This document shows positions 44,336-49,538 of a stretch of DNA of 49,538 nt, in pieces. Positions within the stretch are counted from its first letter, which is position 1. Each line of letters begins with the position of its first letter. This stretch comes from an uncultured Pseudanabaenaceae cyanobacterium. Lineage in GTDB: Bacteria; Cyanobacteriota; Cyanobacteriia; PCC-9006; JAAUQQ01. The notes below the pieces were generated by a model that did no database searches, was not told the DNA's origin, and worked only from the letters and a program-made list of their open reading frames with translations. The DNA lies in NCBI GenBank assembly GCA_938017515.1, contig CALIJJ010000071.1:1-49538 (forward strand). The letters are read 5' to 3'. Both the position numbers and the translations under genes were made by a program.

Positions 44336-45077
44336 TGTCTTTGCCTTACTTAGCCAGCTCCAGCCAGCGGAGCTTGATGAAGTCTGGGTGTATCTGTCGC
44401 GATCGCCCCTGCTCCATCTGACCGCAACCCTGGCAGCTTACCAACTGGCCTATCGCATTTATCGAGCCACGAACAATAATCCTCTGGCGAATCCGGTGGC
44501 GATCGCTATTGTCGTGTTGATTGCCTTCCTTAAGCTGACGGGGACGCCCTACGAAACCTATTTTGAGGGGGCCAAGTTTGTGCACTTTTTGTTGGGGCCT
44601 GCGACGGTGGCTCTGGCGATTCCGCTGTATCACCAACTGCCGAAGTTGCGATCGCAATGGTTGCCGACGCTGGTGGCCATTGTGGTGGGGGTCATGACCG
44701 CAGGGGGCAGTGCCATGGTGTTGGCTCAGTTCTTGGGCGCGAGTCCAGAAACGGTGCTGTCCCTCGCGCCGAAGTCCACGACGGCTCCGGTGGCCATGGC
44801 GATTTCGGAGTCGATTGGCGGTTTGGCATCGTTGACGGCGGTGCTGGTGATTTTGACGGGAATTCTGGGGGCGGTGTTTGGAACGCGGTTGCTGGATTGG
44901 TTAGGAATTGAGGATGAGACGGTGCGGGGGGTTGCCATGGGCGTGACGTCCCACGGGATTGGCACGGCACGGGCGTTTCAGATAAGTGGTGAAATGGGGG
45001 CGTTTTCGGGGTTGGCGATGGCGCTGTCGGCGGGAGCTGCGTCGGTGTTGGTGCCTTGGTTGGTGCAACTGAGCTGA
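44328..45077 (+). CDS. lrgB: LrgB-family membrane protein
   Basis: Partner of LrgA, 249 residues with about seven membrane helices. Family signatures are FVHFLLGPATVALAIPLYHQ, ETVLSLAPKSTTAPVAMAIS and GVAMGVTSHGIGTARAFQIS, followed by EMGAFSGLAMALSAGAASVL. All match the conserved central core seen in YohK/LrgB proteins. No LytSR two-component regulator lies next to it, so control is not of the staphylococcal type. In this window it is followed by an unrelated nucleotidyltransferase gene about 100 bp downstream. Confidence 0.95.
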   Translation: MIDVFALLSQLQPAELDEVWVYLSRSPLLHLTATLAAYQLAYRIYRATNNNPLANPVAIAIVVLIAFLKLTGTPYETYFEGAKFVHFLLGPATVALAIPLYHQLPKLRSQWLPTLVAIVVGVMTAGGSAMVLAQFLGASPETVLSLAPKSTTAPVAMAISESIGGLASLTAVLVILTGILGAVFGTRLLDWLGIEDETVRGVAMGVTSHGIGTARAFQISGEMGAFSGLAMALSAGAASVLVPWLVQLS

Positions 45078-45174
45078 GGGGGGATGCTAGCGATTGCTAT
45101 GCAAGCTTTTGAAAGAATCGCTGTTGCATGAAGCGATCGCAATCTGCCCTAGGCACTGATGCTAGGCTGGTGAT

Positions 45175-45894
45175 ATGCAGAGCAGTGACTACACCACCGT
45201 TATTTCTACCCCTCCTGCCCAGCGGCTAGAGGTGATGGCGAGGTTGACCCATGTAGTCCGACGCATGAGCCTGTTGGGTCAGCATCAGCGCCATCCGGAC
45301 TTGGCGGGGGAGATGTGGGGGCGGCATATTGCAAAACTTTGGACGGGGATCGATTTTGTGCCCTATGGGGATGAGATGAGCTGGATTCAGGATTCGTTGG
45401 GACTCGCCCAGCAGTTGCATCCCGTTTTTGAGGTGGCAGAGATTCCTTATTTTATTACGGGTGGAGTGGCTAGTTCGGCCTGGGGGGAGCCACGGGCGAC
45501 GCGGGATTTGGATGTGGTGATTCGGGTGGGGAGCGATCGCGATCGTTTGGTCAGTGCGTTGGAATGTGCGGGATATCTGGTTGCGGGTGTTGACAGTTCC
45601 ACGATTCAGATTACCCATCAGACGGATGTGACGACGGCGGATCCGATTGTTGCTGAGGAGAGTGAGTGGGATCGGGAGCGTTTTGCGACGCGTCGGCTTG
45701 TGGGTGGGCTGTGGGTGTCGTCTCCGGAATGTCTCATCCTGGCGAAGCTGCGGTGGGGACGTGGGCAAAGTGGCAAGCAGCGGCGGGATATTGAGGGGAT
45801 ATTGCAGGCGGGGGATGTGGATAGGGCTTACTTGCAGAAATGGGCTGAAAAGCTCGGGGTCTCTGCTCTTTTGCGGGAAATTATTGGGCAGTAA
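45175..45894 (+). CDS. Nucleotidyltransferase-fold protein (AbiEii/MNT-like)
   Basis: This protein has 239 residues. The centre carries the nucleotidyltransferase pattern: YFITGGVASSAWGEPRATRD followed by LDVVIRVG, with the DLD acidic pair. The third acidic residue may lie in EESEWDRERF. The C-terminal part is helical (CLILAKLRWGRGQSGKQRRD then IEGILQAGDVDR), as in nucleotidyltransferases related to AbiEii and to kanamycin nucleotidyltransferase-like proteins. AbiEii members are toxins paired with an AbiEi antitoxin upstream; none is seen here, the upstream gene being lrgB. So this is a solitary member of unknown role. GATATG at 45172 places the ATG at 45175. Confidence 0.83.
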   Translation: MQSSDYTTVISTPPAQRLEVMARLTHVVRRMSLLGQHQRHPDLAGEMWGRHIAKLWTGIDFVPYGDEMSWIQDSLGLAQQLHPVFEVAEIPYFITGGVASSAWGEPRATRDLDVVIRVGSDRDRLVSALECAGYLVAGVDSSTIQITHQTDVTTADPIVAEESEWDRERFATRRLVGGLWVSSPECLILAKLRWGRGQSGKQRRDIEGILQAGDVDRAYLQKWAEKLGVSALLREIIGQ

Positions 45895-45932
45895 TCAGAG
45901 TCATATTTCGGTTCTTGAAAGGGCTGAATGAT

Positions 45933-47519
45933 CTACTCGGATGAGTCACTGACTTTGCGATCGCTCGTCTTGCGGTCCAGATCCATCGCCTGCTCCAGCG
46001 CTCGCTTCACCTGAGCCCGACGAATGTAAGGGGCCAGATCATCCACCTCAATCCCCGTGAGCAGACTCAGATTCTCCGGCGTAATGCCCCGAATCAGCAT
46101 ATCGATACACCAGGTTTGCTGGGCCTGGGCAAGGGGGAATTGCTGTCCTGGTATGGCGATCGCCTCGGTGCTACGCTGCCAGCAGTCCTCGATATCCGTG
46201 AGATTCATCGGACGAATGTCGAGGGTCTGCTGTGGTTTCTTACTGCGTTTTTTCTTGTTGCTGGCCTTGGCCTTGTCCTGGGCAGCAGCGGCAATCTCCC
46301 CTTGGACATCGTCGATATCATTCTCGTTGGTTGCTGTGGTCTCCGTGTTTACAGTCTCCGTTTGTACAGCCTCTGTCGGTGTGAGATGAATGAACAGAGC
46401 GGGGTAATCATCACTGCGACTCTTCAGCCATTGGGAGAGAGGATTTTTGTTGGCAGAGCCATAGCGCTTGCCCAGGATCCACTGATTGAGCGGGACGAGG
46501 CGGCCGGGATCCTGCGGAATTTGTAGAAAATGCTGATTTCGATTGCTCTGGTAATGGCTGCGCTGGAGTTGAGCAATTTCTGTGGGGGATAGACCGGCAC
46601 CAAAGAGGACGTAGGCCAGGGCAAATTCCTGGAGACCGAGCGTTTTGCTTTGTTTGAGGATGTCGTGGACAATCCCTGCCGGGAAATCCGCGACTTCTTC
46701 TGGCGGAAAATTGGGCGGGGACATTTCAGAGGGACCACTGGTTGAGGAGGGGGCTGAGAGGGGGGCGCTAGAGGCCATGCTGCCTGATGAAGCATTGGAC
46801 AGTTGAGTTGGCAATCGTTCCAGGGATGGCAGATCGTCTGGCAACTTGATCGGTGGCACCATCGAGGCTCCCAGGGGATCGGGAAGGCGGGATTCGGGGC
46901 GGGCAGCATCTTCTGAAATGCGGTGTACAGCGCCATTGAGAAACAGGCTCACCACGTAGTCCAGAAAATCCTCGCGATTGTCCCAGAGTTGGTGAAACTC
47001 GCTCGTGAATTCTAGAACGGCGTAACCGAGCAGCAGACTGTTCAGCAGACTGGCAAATTTTTCGGCGGGCACCCGTGTTTTGAGTGGTCCCTGCTGCATG
47101 GCGGTGACGAGATAATCCGCCACAAACCGATTGGCTTGGGTGAGTTCCCGCCCGAGGGACTGACGATTTTCCGTGGGATATTGACCCGCTTCTCCAACCA
47201 GCGATCGCACAAATTCGGGCATCGCCTCTAGCGCTTGGAGCCTTGCGTCCACATAGTCGCGCAGGGCCTGCTCCAGGCTGTGGACCTGGGAGGCCTCTTG
47301 AGCCAGGGTGTGGGCCAGGGTGCTAAACACTTCGGCTTCTTCGATGGCGGCCAACAGCAATCCGTGTTTGTTACCAAACTGACGAAAGAGTGTGACTTCA
47401 TTGACCCCCGCCTGTTCTGCAATTTGCCGTGTTGTGGTTTCTGTAATGCCCTGGGATGCAAACAGCTCTAGGGCGGCATTAATCAACTTTTGGCGGGACG
47501 GCGATCGCTTGGCGGCCAT
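45933..47519 (-). CDS. TetR-type regulator fused to a degenerate tyrosine-recombinase-like domain
   Basis: This protein has 528 residues, more than twice a normal TetR protein. Residues 1-60 are a TetR helix-turn-helix (LINAALELFASQGITETTTR then QIAEQAGVNEVTLFRQFGNK); residues 60-195 are a TetR-like helical domain. A serine/proline-rich linker (about 200-275) follows. The C-terminal region reads like a tyrosine recombinase catalytic domain: EFALAYVLFGAGLSPTEIAQ resembles the box with the first catalytic arginine, which here is Ser311; GRLVPLNQWI resembles the strand before the lysine region; AQAQQTWCIDMLIRGITPEN resembles the HxLRHT box with its residues lost; and LTGIEVDDLAPYIRRA resembles LGHxxxxxTxxYxH with Tyr498 kept. 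A lysine-rich insert (about 395-430) interrupts it. A catalytically dead, DNA-binding role is the natural inference. Convergent with the NTase gene. Confidence 0.8.
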   Translation of the reverse strand: MAAKRSPSRQKLINAALELFASQGITETTTRQIAEQAGVNEVTLFRQFGNKHGLLLAAIEEAEVFSTLAHTLAQEASQVHSLEQALRDYVDARLQALEAMPEFVRSLVGEAGQYPTENRQSLGRELTQANRFVADYLVTAMQQGPLKTRVPAEKFASLLNSLLLGYAVLEFTSEFHQLWDNREDFLDYVVSLFLNGAVHRISEDAARPESRLPDPLGASMVPPIKLPDDLPSLERLPTQLSNASSGSMASSAPLSAPSSTSGPSEMSPPNFPPEEVADFPAGIVHDILKQSKTLGLQEFALAYVLFGAGLSPTEIAQLQRSHYQSNRNQHFLQIPQDPGRLVPLNQWILGKRYGSANKNPLSQWLKSRSDDYPALFIHLTPTEAVQTETVNTETTATNENDIDDVQGEIAAAAQDKAKASNKKKRSKKPQQTLDIRPMNLTDIEDCWQRSTEAIAIPGQQFPLAQAQQTWCIDMLIRGITPENLSLLTGIEVDDLAPYIRRAQVKRALEQAMDLDRKTSDRKVSDSSE

Positions 47520-47845
47520 AGAAACCTAGAAAAATGAAAGATTTAGAATTTAAGGTGCGAACGAGTCGCGTGATGCAGCCTCCTAGTGGTCAGTGGCGAG
47601 GGATTGGGTCGAAATTTTACTAGGGGTTGGCAAAAAAATAACCCAGAGAGGGCCAGCCAGGCATTAGCCAGGCATTACTTTAGACCAATTCGAGAGTGGC
47701 CTACCAATTAAACACCGCTTAAGCAAGCAGTGCTTGCTCCCTCAGAAAAGGTACTTGCACTGAGGAATCTCCATTGCTAAGCTTTTTTAGGTGTAAGTAG
47801 GACTTGCATTGCAACTCTACTGTAGCAAGACTTTAGGATTTTTAG
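47520..47845. other. Divergent intergenic region between the TetR-fusion gene and the desaturase gene
   Basis: This 326 bp gap separates divergent genes, so it should contain both promoters. It has the inverted repeat AGCAAGC-AGT-GCTTGCT at 47722-47738. An 11 bp direct duplication (AGCCAGGCATT) lies near 47655-47677. The word ACTTGCA recurs at about 47753 and 47801. No clear -10/-35 pair was found. Confidence 0.5.
47722..47738. promoter_or_regulatory. Inverted repeat, candidate operator
   Basis: AGCAAGC and GCTTGCT flank a 3-base spacer. TetR-type sites are commonly short inverted repeats in the divergent gap next to the regulator gene. It may be a site for the TetR fusion; that is inference. 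Confidence 0.4.
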
Positions 47846-48688
47846 ATGACCTATACTTCGGCTCCTCCCAGCAGCCCCCCGCTGAAGCTGAGCCTCACCA
47901 CCCTGTCATTTTTCGTCGTGTTCCATGGGATCGCGGCCCTGTCTCTCTTCTGTTTCTCCTGGCCTGCTTTCTTAACCATGGTGGTGTTGCACTGGTTTTT
48001 TGCCAGTATCGGCATCTGCTTGGGTTATCACCGGCTGATGTCCCACCGCAGTTTGAAGGTGCCTCGCTGGTTGGAGTATGTGTTGGTGACCATCGGTGCC
48101 CTAGCCTTTCAGGGTGGGCCGATTTTCTGGGTCGGTGCCCATCGCCAGCACCACGCTTTTACGGAACATGTTGAGAAAGATCCCTACTCCGCACGCAAGG
48201 GATTTTGGTGGAGTCACTTCCTTTGGATTGTCTATCCCCAGGAATCGTTCTTTGACCCCGAGAAGTACTACAAATTTGCGCCGGATATGGCCCGCGATCC
48301 CTACTATCGTTGGCTGGATAAGTACTTTTTGCCGCTACAAATTCCCCACGCACTGCTGCTCTATTTGATTGGCGGATGGTCGTTCTTGATCTACGGCTTT
48401 TTCCTGCGGGTGGTGCTGCTGTGGCACTCCACATGGTTGATCAATTCGGCTTCGCACATGTTTGGCTATCGCACCCACGATTCCGACGACACCTCCAAGA
48501 ATCTATGGTGGGCGGCACTATTGACCTACGGTGAAGGTTGGCATAACAACCACCATGCCTATCCCAAAGTGGCGAAGGCCGGTTGGAAATGGTGGGAGAT
48601 TGATATGACCTGGTGGGCGATCGCGCTATTAAAGCGTTTGGGCCTTGCCAAGCGTGTGGTCATGCCCCCTCAGTCCTCCGGGTATTGA
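47846..48688 (+). CDS. desC: Acyl-lipid/acyl-CoA delta-9-type fatty acid desaturase
   Basis: A membrane di-iron enzyme of 280 residues that introduces a first double bond into saturated fatty acids; in cyanobacteria the substrates are lipid-bound acyl chains. All three histidine boxes are present: HRLMSH (in LGYHRLMSHRSLKVP), HRQHH (in GAHRQHHAFTEHVEKDP) and HNNHH (in EGWHNNHHAYPKVAKAGWKW). Membrane spans lie around residues 20-58, 78-98 and 160-200. The DesC label rests on this box pattern and length; the exact regiospecificity cannot be proved by eye. Its promoter faces the TetR-fusion gene, a possible regulator. It is followed by a strong terminator at 48764. Confidence 0.93.
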   Translation: MTYTSAPPSSPPLKLSLTTLSFFVVFHGIAALSLFCFSWPAFLTMVVLHWFFASIGICLGYHRLMSHRSLKVPRWLEYVLVTIGALAFQGGPIFWVGAHRQHHAFTEHVEKDPYSARKGFWWSHFLWIVYPQESFFDPEKYYKFAPDMARDPYYRWLDKYFLPLQIPHALLLYLIGGWSFLIYGFFLRVVLLWHSTWLINSASHMFGYRTHDSDDTSKNLWWAALLTYGEGWHNNHHAYPKVAKAGWKWWEIDMTWWAIALLKRLGLAKRVVMPPQSSGY

Positions 48689-49090
48689 GTCAATGCCGCT
48701 TGGGGGTCCTGTGCACTCCATGGGAAACCGCAGCGTCTTGACCTAAGGGTTAATCGTTGACAGAAACCGGCTCGGTCAGAGCCGGTTTTTGCATGATGGG
48801 GGAGGCGTGACTGGGCTGGGGACGGAGTAGAGAGAGGTCTTGATGGGGTCCTGGGTCCGGCAACAGGTTGGGGTGGGGTGGGGGCTCGGGCGATCTCCTC
48901 CGCAGCGCCACAGTGTTGAGCCGGCAAGAACAACGGTTCCCCTAAACAATCAGCCCGTTCCGTCATAGACCTTTTGCACGACCCTGACAGCCGCCCCCAT
49001 ACTTAGGATGAGGGATCAGAGAGGAGGGGCCGCTCCAGCTGGAAATTAATCGGCTGGAAGAACCAGAGCTATGATGTGAGTGGATTATTC
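48689..49090. other. Intergenic region after desC
   Basis: About 400 bp without a convincing gene. It holds the desC terminator at 48764-48790. A possible -10 (TATGAT, 49070-49075) lies just before the nucleotidyltransferase ORF, without a good -35. The minus-strand ORF at 48670-48966 overlaps the terminator and shows no family pattern. Confidence 0.5.
48764..48790 (+). terminator. Rho-independent terminator after desC
   Basis: A 10 bp perfect stem (AAACCGGCTC / GAGCCGGTTT) with a 5-nt loop, ending in a run of five Ts at 48786-48790, about 75 bp past the desC stop codon. Confidence 0.92.
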
Positions 49091-49414
49091 ATGATCTTGA
49101 GCGATCGCATGATCCCTGCGACTCAGCAGCTAAATCTAGACGAAATCCTGCGGGAGCGACTACAGACAGCTCGTGCTGCTGTCGCAGACCTCTGTAAAAA
49201 ATACAAAATCACTGAATTCTTCCTCTTCGGCTCAGTCCTACGCGACGACTTCCGAGCAACAGGCGAAAATCCCAGCGATGCTGACGTCCTCATTGTTTGT
49301 GCCCCAGAGCATGGCTGGAGCCTCTTTGACCTCATGGATATGGAGCGTGAAGTAGAAGAACTCTTCCATCGTCTCGTTGACCTTACCCTGAAAGATAACC
49401 TAGAAAATTCCTAA
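49091..49414 (+). pseudogene. MntA-type minimal nucleotidyltransferase (antitoxin), truncated 3' end
   Basis: Product of about 107 residues from the ATG at 49091 (starts at GTG 49076 and ATG 49109 are also possible). The nucleotidyltransferase signature is intact: FFLFGSVLRDDFRATGENPS then DADVLIV, with the GSxxR and DxD motifs. The C-terminal LVDLTLKDNLENS is where MntA proteins normally run on for a further stretch, but here a TAA stop follows at once, and past it the same frame reads as a piece of HepT. MntA enzymes AMPylate and neutralise their HEPN partner. With the partner destroyed, the surviving protein may still fold, but the module is broken. Confidence 0.7.
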
Positions 49415-49450
49415 AGCTTGGAAATTTTAGGTGAAGCAGCCAAGCGCATA
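49415..49450 (+). pseudogene. HepT (HEPN toxin) remnant
   Basis: Directly after the MNT stop codon and in the same frame, the DNA reads SLEILGEAAKRI. This matches the internal S/N-LEI-I/L-GEAAKR signature of HepT/DUF86 HEPN toxins. The N-terminal part of HepT and the end of MntA are missing, consistent with an internal deletion joining the two genes. The rest of HepT is also missing, because a PIN-type gene begins on the other strand. Confidence 0.65.
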
Positions 49451-49451
49451 T

Positions 49452-49538
49452 TCAAGGCGGTGTTTGGATTTGCCTTGCCACATCCTTATCCAAACGCACA
49501 AAATGTTTGGCATTGAGCGTCAGCAGCACCTCTGCATC
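49452..49538 (-). CDS. PIN-domain protein (VapC-like), partial, C-terminal end only
   Basis: Reading in from the right edge on the minus strand gives DAEVLLTLNAKHFVRLDKDV then ARQIQTPP and a TGA stop at 49454-49452. The block VLLTLNAKHFVRL matches the C-terminal ADxLLTLNxxDFxRL motif of VapC-like PIN ribonucleases. The rest of the gene and any antitoxin lie outside the window. Its 3' end touches the HepT remnant. Confidence 0.6.
   Translation of the reverse strand, partial: DAEVLLTLNAKHFVRLDKDVARQIQTPP

Overview
The window is chromosomal DNA from a cyanobacterium. The HIP1 octamer GCGATCGC and close variants recur throughout. The gene content agrees: a group 2 sigma factor, a PatA/PilG-type chemotaxis operon, an acyl-lipid desaturase, large hybrid histidine kinases, an inverse-autotransporter/beta-helix protein and small cyanobacterial proteins. 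I saw no tRNA, rRNA, CRISPR array, prophage or intact insertion sequence. The species cannot be fixed from the sequence alone.

Layout. 1-3.7 kb: two tandem YbjQ-like genes, msrB, a group 2 sigma factor and an SDR oxidoreductase. 3.7-7.5 kb: an AT-rich upstream region, then a stand-alone NRPS-like adenylation-carrier-reductase enzyme closed by a strong terminator. 7.6-17.7 kb (minus strand): an orphan ABC solute-binding lipoprotein and a five-gene chemotaxis-like operon (PatA-type regulator, CheY, CheW, MCP, CheA-REC) of the type that controls type IV pili and phototaxis or hormogonium motility. 17.9-22 kb: a TetR regulator and a PAS-GAF-GAF hybrid kinase. 22-26.6 kb: small proteins, a hexapeptide acetyltransferase and three envelope proteins of unknown function, one with an LFKPG pentapeptide array. 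26.5-30.4 kb: a sugar phosphate cyclase (2-epi-5-epi-valiolone synthase-like, with an extra N-terminal domain) bracketed by two direct copies of a foldback repeat, followed by a glycosyltransferase-like gene. 30.4-36.6 kb: a cNMP-domain histidine kinase, a YgjP-type metallopeptidase, an unlisted 59-residue zinc-ribbon gene, nth, rseP and serS. 36.7-45.1 kb: envelope genes (GHL10 glycosidase-like protein, PsiE-like protein, an unknown membrane protein, an inverse autotransporter and lrgAB). 45.2-49.5 kb: a nucleotidyltransferase, a TetR regulator fused to what looks like a dead tyrosine-recombinase domain, a delta-9-type desaturase, and a wrecked junction of two toxin-antitoxin modules at the right edge.

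Two themes cross the window. First, short tandem arrays with 13-18 bp periods occur at many gene ends and gaps, several spanning stop codons. Second, an imperfect inverted repeat of about 130-160 bp occurs three times, each copy at the 3' end of a gene and in that gene's orientation. The most unusual candidates are the TetR-recombinase fusion, the repeat-bracketed cyclase cassette, the lone A-T-R enzyme, and the TA-module ruin.
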